Assembly: GCF_000429085.1 (NCBI RefSeq) | Contig: NZ_AUBE01000004.1 | Location: 124,001 to 188,000, forward strand | Origin: Streptomyces flavidovirens DSM 40150 | Lineage (GTDB): Bacteria; Actinomycetota; Actinomycetes; Streptomycetales; Streptomycetaceae | Length of the DNA stretch: 64,000 nucleotides | Direction of reading: 5' to 3' | Shown: positions 24,236-32,235 of the stretch, piece after piece | Layout of the letters: each line of letters starts with the position of its first letter | Numbering within the stretch: position 1 is the first letter of the stretch | The notes under the pieces: generated by a model | What the model saw: the letters and a program-made list of their open reading frames with translations, nothing else | Told to the model about the DNA's origin: nothing | Database searches by the model: none | Made by a program: the position numbers and the translations under genes

Positions 24236-25102
24236 CTACCGGGGCCGCATCGCCGCCAGCTTCCCCCACACCACCAGCCGGTACTTGGACGTGTACTCGG
24301 GCGTACACGTCGTCAGCGTCAGGTAGTACCCGGGCTCCCCGTACCCGGCTCCCGTACGGACGTTGCTCCTGGGCACCTTCGCGATCACCCCGACATCGCG
24401 CGCGGAGGTCTGCGCGAGCCCCTTGTCGACGACGTACGTAAAGACGGCTTCCCTCGTCTCGACCTCTACCTCGTCCCCGGCCCGCAGCCGGTTGATGTAG
24501 CGGAACGGCTCGCCGTGCGTGTTGCGATGCCCCGCGAGCGCGAAGTTGCCGGCCCCGCCGGGCTGCGCCGTCTGCGGGTAGTGCCCGACGTACCCCTTGT
24601 CGAGTACGCCGCCCTTGCTGACGCCCTGCGCGACGGGCGCGGTGACGCCGAGGCGCGGGATGCGGAGGATGGCGTACGCCTGATCCCAGCGGGGGCCCGA
24701 CGGCTTACGGTCGCCGCCGCGCGGCCGGGGCGTACCGGCGCCTCCACCCGCCGCACCGGAACCAGGCGCCTCACCCACCTCCCCGCCACCGGACGCCCCG
24801 CCACCGGGCACCTCCGCCGCCGGCGCCGAGGGCGCGGGGCCACCCTCCCCCTCCCCCCACTCCCTCTCCAGCGCCTGCACTTTCCGCTCGGCGCCGTCGC
24901 GGGCCTGCCGGTTGGTCCACCACAGCTGATGTACGACGAGGAGCAGCACGACGACCCCGAGCGTCACCGCGGCCTCAGCACTCACCCACAACCCGCACAC
25001 AGCCACCGCACGCCCTCGCGAAGCGCCCCGCACCACCACCGGGACCCGCCTGCGCCCGCGCTTCTGCCCGCGCCTCCGCTCCCGCTCCCGCACGGCGGGC
25101 AC
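24236..25102 (-). CDS. Class E sortase
   Basis: A sortase of about 288 residues. A very basic N-terminus (RERERRRGQKRGRRR) precedes a membrane helix (AAVTLGVVVLLLVVHQLWW), a Gly/Ala/Pro-rich linker, then the catalytic domain: FALAGHRNTHGEPF (His), LTLTTCTPEYTSKYRLVVWG (Cys and Arg). TTCTPE with SxYR is characteristic of class E, which uses LAXTG substrates such as the protein at 16.4 kb. The start is uncertain: GTG codons at 25102 and 25093 both lack a clear ribosome site. It is divergent from the SEC-C gene. Confidence 0.85.
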   Translation of the reverse strand: MPAVRERERRRGQKRGRRRVPVVVRGASRGRAVAVCGLWVSAEAAVTLGVVVLLLVVHQLWWTNRQARDGAERKVQALEREWGEGEGGPAPSAPAAEVPGGGASGGGEVGEAPGSGAAGGGAGTPRPRGGDRKPSGPRWDQAYAILRIPRLGVTAPVAQGVSKGGVLDKGYVGHYPQTAQPGGAGNFALAGHRNTHGEPFRYINRLRAGDEVEVETREAVFTYVVDKGLAQTSARDVGVIAKVPRSNVRTGAGYGEPGYYLTLTTCTPEYTSKYRLVVWGKLAAMRPR

Positions 25103-25207
25103 GATAGGCGGTACGCCGACAACTCTCCAGAGTCGCGCCCATCGCGTCCGCCTCCCATCGCTCCGCGCTCTCTCACCTACACCCCGTACAGCAGTACGGT
25201 GTGGACC

Positions 25208-26224
25208 ATGCGCCCCGACACGTCTGCCGATCACGCCGATCACACCGCCGAAGCCGAGCGCCTGCTGCGTACCGCGGCGCAGTATCCCGAGGACAAGGAG
25301 CCGCTGTACCTCCAGGCCGCGGCCCACCTGGAGCTGGCGGGCGACCGCGCCCGCGCGGCCACGCTGTACGACCACCTCCTGGCGAAGTCTCCGGACAACC
25401 CACCGCTCGTGAAGGCCCTGAAGGCGGCCAACCTGTGGGAGTACGGCCACGAGGCGGAGGCCCGCGCGATCATCGACGGCATCCGCGCCGCGGCCCCGCG
25501 CGAGGCGGCGCCGTGGGAGATCATCGCCGAGGCCCTGGAAACCCACGACGAACTCCAGGCGTCCCACGACGCGTTCACGACCGCGCTGACCCTCCTCACC
25601 GAACCGTCGGAGGAGATCCCGTACACGTCGCACTCACTCCTGACCGGCCGCCACCGCGTACGCCGCATGCTGGGCCTGCCGCACGACGAGTGGGACGCGC
25701 TGGCGGACACCGTCAACGCCGGCCCCATCACCCTGGACGAGCTGCACGACCCGAAGCGGCTGTGGTCGCTGGGCTCGGACAACCCGACGGAGCTCCGCGC
25801 CGAGATCGCCCGCCTGCGCGCCGAGCTGGGCACGTACCGCACCGCGCTCTCCCGCCCGTTCCCGGTGGCGATGCTGCACTGGCCGGAGGACGAGCTGCGC
25901 GAACTCCTGACGGCGTACCCCGCCCTCACGACGGACTACCCGACGTACGAGGCCCACCTCGCCGCGGTCGAGTCAGCCCTACGGGACCTGTCCGCAGCGG
26001 GCGCCCGCCACCTCGGCATCGTAAGAGGAACAGTCCCCTCGTACGAGGCGTTCGCCGCATCGGAGTCAGCCTCCCCCGCAGACGCGTCACTCCTCCCCCA
26101 GTACGCCACAACCCTCGCAGCCCGAGGCCGAGCAACAACATGGCCCCCACCCCGCAACGCCCCATGCTGGTGCGGCTCGAACACCCCATACCGCAACTGC
26201 CACGGGGGCCCCACCCAGCCATGA
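25208..26224 (+). CDS. TPR-like protein with C-terminal SEC-C zinc motif
   Basis: A 338-residue soluble protein. The first 150 residues are helical with TPR-like spacing (EAERLLRTAAQYPEDKEPLY, then ELAGDRARAATLYDHLLA). The last residues are a SEC-C motif, PCWCGSNTPYRNCHG, with the Cys/Cys/Cys/His set that binds zinc, as at the end of SecA. Its role is unknown; SEC-C motifs often mediate protein or nucleotide-metabolism contacts. The stop overlaps the vsr ATG (ATGA), which makes it the left boundary of the restriction-modification island, or a co-transcribed member. Confidence 0.8.
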   Translation: MRPDTSADHADHTAEAERLLRTAAQYPEDKEPLYLQAAAHLELAGDRARAATLYDHLLAKSPDNPPLVKALKAANLWEYGHEAEARAIIDGIRAAAPREAAPWEIIAEALETHDELQASHDAFTTALTLLTEPSEEIPYTSHSLLTGRHRVRRMLGLPHDEWDALADTVNAGPITLDELHDPKRLWSLGSDNPTELRAEIARLRAELGTYRTALSRPFPVAMLHWPEDELRELLTAYPALTTDYPTYEAHLAAVESALRDLSAAGARHLGIVRGTVPSYEAFAASESASPADASLLPQYATTLAARGRATTWPPPRNAPCWCGSNTPYRNCHGGPTQP

Positions 26225-26679
26225 GTGCCAAGATTCCAGGTGCGGTTCCTTCCTCCGCTGGCGTCTCCGCCCGTATGAGCCGCCAAGTATCCCGCGACAC
26301 TGCCTGTGAGATCGCCGTGCGTAAGCTCCTCCACGCGGAAGGCCTGCGGTATCGACTGAACGTCCCGGTCCCCGGTATGCCTCGGCGCACGATCGACATC
26401 GCCTTCAGCCGGGCCAAGATCGCAGTGTTCCTGGATGGCTGTTTCTGGCATGGCTGCCCGCTGCACGCGACCCAGCCGAAAGCCAATGCCGAATGGTGGC
26501 GCGCCAAGCTTGACAAGAACATGGCGCGCGACCGTGAGACCACGGACCATCTCGAAGCTCACGGGTGGACAGTCCTACGTTTCTGGGAGCATGAGAATCC
26601 GGAAACCGTCGCGAGGACAGTAACTCATGCGCGAGAAAATGCGACGCACACGGGCCCGCCAAAGAGCCGTCGACCATAG
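26221..26679 (+). CDS. vsr: Very short patch repair endonuclease (Vsr)
   Basis: A 152-residue Vsr nuclease. It nicks 5' of the T in T:G mismatches that arise when 5-methylcytosine deaminates, starting repair to C:G. Visible family features: MSRQVSRDTACEIAVRKLL (Glu30), RRTIDIAFSRAKIAVF (Asp59, expected catalytic metal ligand), FLDGCFWHGCPLH (Cys/His zinc and active-site cluster), and RDRETTDHLEAHGWTVLRFW. The ATG at 26221 overlaps the SEC-C stop; a second Met at residue 19 could also serve. A vsr gene beside an m5C methyltransferase is the expected pairing. Third codon positions are less G/C biased than upstream genes. Confidence 0.93.
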   Translation: MSAKIPGAVPSSAGVSARMSRQVSRDTACEIAVRKLLHAEGLRYRLNVPVPGMPRRTIDIAFSRAKIAVFLDGCFWHGCPLHATQPKANAEWWRAKLDKNMARDRETTDHLEAHGWTVLRFWEHENPETVARTVTHARENATHTGPPKSRRP

Positions 26680-26785
26680 GGTGCCCGGCTCGACCGCGAC
26701 ACCTTCCTCATGCCTCCTAGCGAGGCGATGGCGATACGTCTGTGAAAGAGTCGTCTGCCTTCAAACCCCGCCGACTTGGAGAAGC

Positions 26786-27679
26786 ATGCCCGCCCCCTTC
26801 CTCAGCTCTCTTTGCGGATATCGTGAGGGACGCCCAAACACGTCGGACAAGAACGACAAGGGGTCCATCGAGCTCGGCACAATCTTCTACGAGAAGATAG
26901 GGATTTCGCCCCACGCGACGCCCCCCGTCAAGGCCGTGGGAAATCTTATGGCAGAGCTGATGTCGACCGACCTTCAGGAATCTTTTCAGGTCGACGCTCC
27001 CCACCTTGTAGTTGAACCCGAGAGATCATTTACGAGCTTTGAGCAGTTCTCACATCTGAACGCCGCGCGAGAGCTCCGAGGCGACATGGCCGCTGGGGTC
27101 GTACGTACAGTCAACGCCATCCGCAATTTTTCCAGGATGACGGGAGTGGAACAGAGCCTCCAGCACCAGCTCAACGAACACCTGGACAACCTTCAGGACG
27201 AGGTGAGGTCAACCGAAGATCGCCGTCGCGAGCTTCTTGATCTCCTGGGAGAAGAGTCACTCCTCAAACTGGACATCACGGTCTCAAGAGAGATGTCCAA
27301 CCCGACGAATCCGTCGTCAAGCCTGCAGCATCTGGTAGCAGGCCTGTCTCTGAAGTGGACGCTTCGAACCGATCGCGCTCAGGACTGTCGCAGCCAAGGC
27401 TCAAAGATGGCCGCACTCCGACGGGGACGCATGCCACACTTTGCGGCCGTCACGATGGAGCCACGCCCAGCGATGCTCGCCCTGCTCGGCCGCGGCTCCG
27501 GCGACATCGACTGCGTCTACCACCTCCACCTCCCAGCGCTCGCCGCAGCCATCGACGAATACTGCTCAGGCACCCAGAGCAAGGCCCGCCAGGGGATCCG
27601 TGACAATTTCAAGCGTCTTCGCGATCAACGTAGAGTCCGCGACTACGACGAACTGCGGGACTACGTTGCAACACTCTGA
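26786..27679 (+). CDS. NgoMIV-family type II restriction endonuclease
   Basis: A 297-residue protein, close to the 286 residues of NgoMIV. The start is the ATG at 26786 behind GGAG; upstream in-frame codons lack a site. The diagnostic C-terminal half reads SLKWTLRTDRAQDCRSQGSK, then RRGRMPHFAAVTMEPRP and GSGDIDCVYHLHLPAL, which I recognise as matching NgoMIV (SCKWTIRSDRAQ, GRLPHIVVVTAEPTP, GTGEIDCVYHF). The catalytic pair is Asp163 in KLDITVSRE and Ser188-Leu-Lys190. NgoMIV cuts G^CCGGC as a tetramer; specificity here is inferred from the family. The gene precedes the methyltransferase on the same strand by 143 bases. Confidence 0.88.
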   Translation: MPAPFLSSLCGYREGRPNTSDKNDKGSIELGTIFYEKIGISPHATPPVKAVGNLMAELMSTDLQESFQVDAPHLVVEPERSFTSFEQFSHLNAARELRGDMAAGVVRTVNAIRNFSRMTGVEQSLQHQLNEHLDNLQDEVRSTEDRRRELLDLLGEESLLKLDITVSREMSNPTNPSSSLQHLVAGLSLKWTLRTDRAQDCRSQGSKMAALRRGRMPHFAAVTMEPRPAMLALLGRGSGDIDCVYHLHLPALAAAIDEYCSGTQSKARQGIRDNFKRLRDQRRVRDYDELRDYVATL

Positions 27680-27822
27680 GACCATCGCTCCGCACGCCCC
27701 CGCCGGCGAGGCGCATCGAGCCGCGAGCCGCCTGGCTTCTCCAGCCCCGCCCACACCTCTTCACCCGCCAACCACGTGACCATCAGGGACAGCTGTCAGT
27801 CCCTCCGATTAACCTGTCCGGT

Positions 27823-28932
27823 ATGGCTAAGCGCATCTCCATGATCGACCTGTTCGCAGGCTGCGGCGGCATGACTTCCGGTTTCGTCGCAGCAAAAGGG
27901 TACAAACCGGTCATGGCGGTCGAATGGGACCTTCATGCCGCGGCCACCTATGCGGCCAACTTCGGCGAGTCCCATATGCGCTGGGGCGACATTGCAGAGA
28001 TCAAGAATCACGAGATCCCCCAGGCTGACGTGATCATTGGCGGCCCCCCCTGCCAGGGCTTCTCCAATCTCGGCACTCGAGATGTCAACGATCCACGCAA
28101 CACGCTATGGAAGGAGTACATCCGCTTTGTCCGTCACGCGCGACCCAAGGTCTTCGTCATCGAGAACGTTGATCGCTTCCTCAAGTCCTCGGAATTCGCC
28201 CTGCTCCAGGCCGAGGTAGGCAACGGGGGCCTCCTAGAGGGATACCAACTAACTCACGGCCACCTGATGGCGGCAGACTACGGCGCACCTCAGCGTCGCA
28301 AGCGAACCATTGTCATTGGATCCCGCATCGGGAGAATCCCCCTCCCGGAACCGACTCACGGCCAGGGCAATCCGATTGGATTGAAGAGTTGGCGGACAGT
28401 TCGCGATGCATTCAGTGGTAAGACTCTGGCCGACAAACCAAGTACCACCAGCCTGCCCGATTCAAAGGCGACGTTCTTCGGCAAGAACGTCCCGGGCACT
28501 TTCAAGAGCGAAGACCTCCACATCGGACGCACCCCGACAGACCTTTCTCTGCTGCGGTATGCACACATCCCGCCGGGAGGTGGGCGTTTCAATCTGCCGG
28601 AAGAGTTGCTGCCCAACTGCTGGAAGAAGAAGGCAACAGGAACAACCGACGTGATGGGTAGAATGCAGTGGAATGAGCCGTCACTTACTATTCGAACGGA
28701 ATTCTACAAGCCGGAAAAGGGGCAGTATCTCCACCCACAGTGGGAGCATGGACCGGACGGCTACCGGGTAGACCGTCCGATCACACATCGGGAAGCAGCG
28801 CTCCTTCAGACGTTTCCTGACAGCTTCCAGTGGTGTGGCACGAAGATTCAGATTGCCAAGCAAATCGGCAATGCTGTGCCACCTGTCCTCGCCGAGGCGA
28901 TTGCCCGGCAGATCAAGCCGTACCTTGTATAG
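27823..28932 (+). CDS. DNA (cytosine-5) methyltransferase, modification enzyme of the island
   Basis: A 369-residue m5C methyltransferase with all core motifs: I, DLFAGCGGMTSGF (residues 9-21); IV, GGPPCQGFSNLGTRD (catalytic Cys77); VI, VIENVDRFL; VIII, QRRKRTIVIGSR; and X, QIGNAVPPVLAEA near the end. The variable region between VIII and X (about residues 185-320) is the target recognition domain. It transfers methyl from S-adenosylmethionine to cytosine and should protect against both neighbouring endonucleases. The ATG at 27823 has a weak ribosome site. It ends two bases from the convergent NaeI-type gene. Confidence 0.95.
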   Translation: MAKRISMIDLFAGCGGMTSGFVAAKGYKPVMAVEWDLHAAATYAANFGESHMRWGDIAEIKNHEIPQADVIIGGPPCQGFSNLGTRDVNDPRNTLWKEYIRFVRHARPKVFVIENVDRFLKSSEFALLQAEVGNGGLLEGYQLTHGHLMAADYGAPQRRKRTIVIGSRIGRIPLPEPTHGQGNPIGLKSWRTVRDAFSGKTLADKPSTTSLPDSKATFFGKNVPGTFKSEDLHIGRTPTDLSLLRYAHIPPGGGRFNLPEELLPNCWKKKATGTTDVMGRMQWNEPSLTIRTEFYKPEKGQYLHPQWEHGPDGYRVDRPITHREAALLQTFPDSFQWCGTKIQIAKQIGNAVPPVLAEAIARQIKPYLV

Positions 28933-28934
28933 GC

Positions 28935-29894
28935 TCAATAGCGGATCGAAGGAGCCGGGTGTCTAGGCTCGCCCGGCTCCGCAACCACGTAGCTCTCATC
29001 ACCAATCGACACCTGAGGCCTGTCGGTTACTCCTGGTGCGGGCACGATCCTAGCGGCTGCCCAGGTACCTTTCTCTGGCACTGGAAGTTTCAACGCCCCG
29101 GCAATACGAGGACTTTCATTCTGATGCCCCAGAATGATCACACCCTCCGGAGCCAGACGAATGCGCGCATCTCGCACTCTTTTCGGTGCGTCCAACTGCT
29201 TGGCTGCCGTCACAACGGCGTTACGGTCAATGATGCGCCCGTGAACTTGTCTGAAAAGCTGATCCACCCGATTCTGCCCAGCAGATACATTCTCCAAGGC
29301 GTTGCGAGTAACGTCATCGAGATTCAGTAGGAGATTCTTGCGCAACTTCCCCTGCCTGAAGAGCCACGTAATCGCACCACGCCCCGCTGCAGAGATGTTG
29401 CGCTTGTGGTCTTGGTTACCACCCTGGGTCAATATCTCTTCACGTATGCGGACCAACCCCACAGTGAACACGGAATCTCGGTCATTCGCAGCCATAAGTA
29501 GGCAGAGGTGCCCCGTCGCCTCACGCGGGATCATCCACTTTCCGTCGAGCGAGAACTTTGCATCCACATCTACACCGGAAACCCGGTAATCCATTTTCTC
29601 ACCACGGGCGAGACCAAAGGCCGCCCGACAGACAATCTCAACCTTGGTTCCAAGGTATGTCTTCTCCGTCTTCTCCAAAACGTTCACGTCGTAACGCCCA
29701 GTTCGCTGACCATCCATTACCTCATCGAGCGATTGCCGGAAGACTGCGGAGAAGCGCTCTTCCAAGTCCGGGTGATCGGTGAACCACGCCGCGACGCGCT
29801 CGACGTCACCACCTCTGGAGGGGTGCACCCCCCTCCCTGCACGCTCCGCTTCGCGTGGGCCAGGAACCTCGAACAGGGCATCGTCTGCTGACAT
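28935..29894 (-). CDS. NaeI-family type II (IIE) restriction endonuclease
   Basis: A 319-residue protein, against 317 for NaeI. Matches I recognise to NaeI run along the whole length: DGQRTGR, KTEKTYLGTKVEI, GHLCLL, LFRQVHGRIIDR, APEGVIILGHQ and LPVPEKGTWAAARIVPA. Active-site residues are kept: Glu86 in GTKVEI, Asp102 in DYRVSG, Asp111 and Lys113 in VDAKF. NaeI cuts GCC^GGC and needs a second site bound by its CAP-like domain; the position of NaeI Leu43 (L43K turns it into a topoisomerase) is Val59 here. The gene is tail to tail with the methyltransferase. Start at the ATG at 29894. Confidence 0.93.
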   Translation of the reverse strand: MSADDALFEVPGPREAERAGRGVHPSRGGDVERVAAWFTDHPDLEERFSAVFRQSLDEVMDGQRTGRYDVNVLEKTEKTYLGTKVEIVCRAAFGLARGEKMDYRVSGVDVDAKFSLDGKWMIPREATGHLCLLMAANDRDSVFTVGLVRIREEILTQGGNQDHKRNISAAGRGAITWLFRQGKLRKNLLLNLDDVTRNALENVSAGQNRVDQLFRQVHGRIIDRNAVVTAAKQLDAPKRVRDARIRLAPEGVIILGHQNESPRIAGALKLPVPEKGTWAAARIVPAPGVTDRPQVSIGDESYVVAEPGEPRHPAPSIRY

Positions 29895-30052
29895 GTAGCC
29901 ACGATACGTTCAAGTCGCATGCCCTTCCAGGCCAGAACGGACACCGGCACTCTCATGACTCTCGGGCTTGGAGTTGATGGTCGTGCGACACCAAATCCTT
30001 TGTGGCGAACCCACATTGGCCCGTCGGCCCGGTCGGACTGTTGCAGAACCAG

Positions 30053-30319
30053 TCAGGGGCTGGCGGATGTACGAGAGTTGCGTAGCAACCCGCACCCGGC
30101 GCAGCGCATCCAGTACGATATCTGCCCCTCCGGGGGCGCGGCTTCGCACAGGCAGACCGGCGCGGACGCATCGGCGAGAAGCAGATGCACGCCGACATCC
30201 GGCAGCAAGTCCAGCTTGTCGACCGCAAGCCTGGCCGACTGAAAGCTGGCAAGGCCGGTCAAGTCGATGTCCGCAGCGCTTATCCGCCTGACGCGCTCGG
30301 CTTTCGGCTCACCTTCCAT
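30053..30319 (-). CDS. Small hypothetical protein with CxC...CxxC pattern
   Basis: An 88-residue reading frame from an ATG at 30319 with GAGGGGG six bases before. The C-terminal half has VCLCEAAPPEG and WMRCAGCG, a possible zinc knuckle. G/C bias at third positions is moderate, weaker than in core genes but better than in overlapping frames. It lies between the NaeI-type gene and the DUF397 gene. I do not recognise the family; it may be a remnant. The surrounding gaps 29895-30052 and 30320-30625 show no other supported gene. Confidence 0.45.
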   Translation of the reverse strand: MEGEPKAERVRRISAADIDLTGLASFQSARLAVDKLDLLPDVGVHLLLADASAPVCLCEAAPPEGQISYWMRCAGCGLLRNSRTSASP

Positions 30320-30625
30320 CCGTATCCCCCTCAGCTCAGATCCAGTGTGATCCCAAGCCCCATCCATGACTTCGTCGGGACGGAGCGGTGGCACGGAGCC
30401 AGTGGAGAAGACCAGCGATCAGATCCGCGGAAGTCTCTTCGGTGACCTCGAGGCTGAGCAGTGAGGTGCCGATTGCGCGGCGCCTCAGCGTCTCTGTAAA
30501 GCGCTAGCACCGCCCTCGATCGTCGCGGGTCACTCAGATGCCCGTTAGTCCACAGGGCAATAGGCCCAGGCGCTGGACCTCAGCGCCTCAACCGCACTCC
30601 TGAATCAGGCTTCCGAGGAGCTTTG

Positions 30626-30835
30626 ATGGATCACGTCGGCACCCAATGGATCAAGTCGTCCTACAGCGGCGGAAGCGGGACCGAGTGCGTCGAGGTGGCG
30701 GGGCTTGAGGGGTGTGCCGCGTATGCCGCCGTGCGGGATTCGAAGGTGCCTGATGGGGGGCGTATCGCCGTGTCGCGCGGGGCGTGGGTGGGGTTTGTTC
30801 GGGCCGTGCGGGGTGGGGAGTTCGCGGCGCGCTAG
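30626..30835 (+). CDS. DUF397 protein, orphan
   Basis: A 69-residue protein of the DUF397 family, abundant in Streptomyces: WIKSSYSGGSGTECVEVA at the N-terminus, VRDSKVPDGGRIAVSRGAW in the middle and an aromatic C-terminal helix (WVGFVRAVRGGEF). The ATG at 30626 follows GAGGAG by five bases. Such genes normally follow a helix-turn-helix gene of the Scr1 type, with which they form a bald-like regulatory or toxin-antitoxin-like pair. None is present upstream here, where the restriction-modification island ends. Confidence 0.85.
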   Translation: MDHVGTQWIKSSYSGGSGTECVEVAGLEGCAAYAAVRDSKVPDGGRIAVSRGAWVGFVRAVRGGEFAAR

Positions 30836-30959
30836 CGTCGCTGGGCGTCGTCGGCGAGCAGGCGAACGGGCTGACCGGGCTGAACACGCGCGTCAGCGCC
30901 GTCAGCCTGGTCAGCCCGTCAGTCCGTCAGTCCGTCAGTCCGCGATTCGGCTGGGTCGG

Positions 30960-31949
30960 CTAGCGGTTGTGGTGGTTGAGGGTGGCGAGGAGGAGGTTTG
31001 GGTTCTTCATGGTGAAGAAGGCGGCGCTGGGGACGTAGACCGTCTTGCCGCGTACTGCCACTGAGGTGGGGTTCGACAGGCCGTCCTTTGCGGTGAGGAC
31101 GACCGAGTGGGTGCCGTTGGGGCGTACCAGGGTCACCTTGTTTTCAGTGAGCAGGGCGGCCAGGATCGTGTCGTCACGGCCGGTGAAGGCGAAGTCGTCG
31201 ATGCCCGTCAGGCCGGTGGCCCTGGTCTGGATGGGGCCTGCGGACCCGTTCTTCTTCACTGGGATGCGCAGCAGCAGGCCCTTGTCGAAGTTGGTCACCC
31301 ATACGGCGTCGTCGCGCAGCTGAAGGCCGTTGGCGCCGACCATCCCGGTCGGCGGGGCGGAACGGTCGAGCTTGCTGCCCGTGGCCCATGCCTTCGGCTT
31401 GACGCAGTCGTGGCCCGCGGCGGCCTTTGCCGGGACGCGCCATACAGTGCCGCGCACCGAGTCGGTGGCGTACAGCACGCCGCGGCGCTCGTCGAGCGCG
31501 AGGCCGTTGGGGAAGCCGTTCTTCGGCAGGCAGGCGATCTGCTTGAGCGTGTGGTCCTTGGGGCTGATGCGCCAGATGCCCGTCAGCTTCGTTCCGGTCG
31601 CGTAGTTGACGTACAGCGTGCCGTCGTGCGCCCGCGCGATGCCGGTGGTGACCGCGACCTCTGCGATGGGGGTGTTCGGGTTCGCCACAGCGGGGAGCTC
31701 GGCGATGACGCGCGGCTCGTGGTGCGGGGAGAGGCGGGCGACCTGGCGGGCGAAGGCGAACGTCACATTGGCCGAGCCGTCGGGTTCGAGCGCGATGCTC
31801 TCCGGCGTCTGGCCTGCCTCGAAGTCGAAGTGCTCGACAACACGCGGGTCGGTCAGTGTCGGCTCGACGGCTGACGTGGGCACCGACGCGAGCGCCGCGA
31901 GGGCGACTGCGGCCGTGGCGATTGCGGCCAGGCGTGGGAAGCGGGGCAT
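30960..31949 (-). CDS. Secreted NHL/SMP-30-like beta-propeller protein
   Basis: A 329-residue exported protein. The start is the ATG at 31949 (MPRFPRLAAIATAAVALAAL) behind GGAGGAG; the signal peptide ends near TSA. The mature part consists of six-bladed propeller repeats of SMP-30/NHL type: GLALDERRGVLYATDSVRGTVWRV, split by insertions, then MVGANGLQLRDDAVWVTNFD and LSNPTSVAVRGKTVYV. Similar Streptomyces proteins are annotated as gluconolactonase-like, but metal ligands are not obvious to me, so a binding role is equally possible. Just downstream, 30903-30950 holds short GTCAGYCC repeats that may end transcription. Confidence 0.75.
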   Translation of the reverse strand: MPRFPRLAAIATAAVALAALASVPTSAVEPTLTDPRVVEHFDFEAGQTPESIALEPDGSANVTFAFARQVARLSPHHEPRVIAELPAVANPNTPIAEVAVTTGIARAHDGTLYVNYATGTKLTGIWRISPKDHTLKQIACLPKNGFPNGLALDERRGVLYATDSVRGTVWRVPAKAAAGHDCVKPKAWATGSKLDRSAPPTGMVGANGLQLRDDAVWVTNFDKGLLLRIPVKKNGSAGPIQTRATGLTGIDDFAFTGRDDTILAALLTENKVTLVRPNGTHSVVLTAKDGLSNPTSVAVRGKTVYVPSAAFFTMKNPNLLLATLNHHNR

Positions 31950-32235
31950 GGGGCTCCTCCGGATTGCGCGGGGGTGCGAGGGGGGTGAGGGGGTGCGAGG
32001 GGCGCTGGTGCCCAGGGAAACATGACGGTGTGTCACTTTGGGTGTTGCCGGGCCCCTGCGGGCTCAGGGATCGCCCGCGTGGCCGACACTGCGGGGGGCC
32101 CGTCCCTCCCCGTCGGTCGGAGCGGGCACACTCTTTCATCACAAACGGATGTCGATTCTTCACATCGCCTCGGTGTGACGGACACCACTGAGATCGTCTG
32201 CCTCCTCAGCTCGTACGCGATTACTTGGGGGGCCC

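Noticed and set aside
29717..30252. Several overlapping frames on both strands downstream of the NaeI-type gene
   Set aside because: They overlap each other and lack ribosome sites; only the frame at 30053-30319 had some support.
26221..30835. Prophage or integrative element around the R-M island
   Set aside because: No integrase, tRNA, attachment repeats or phage structural genes seen on either side.
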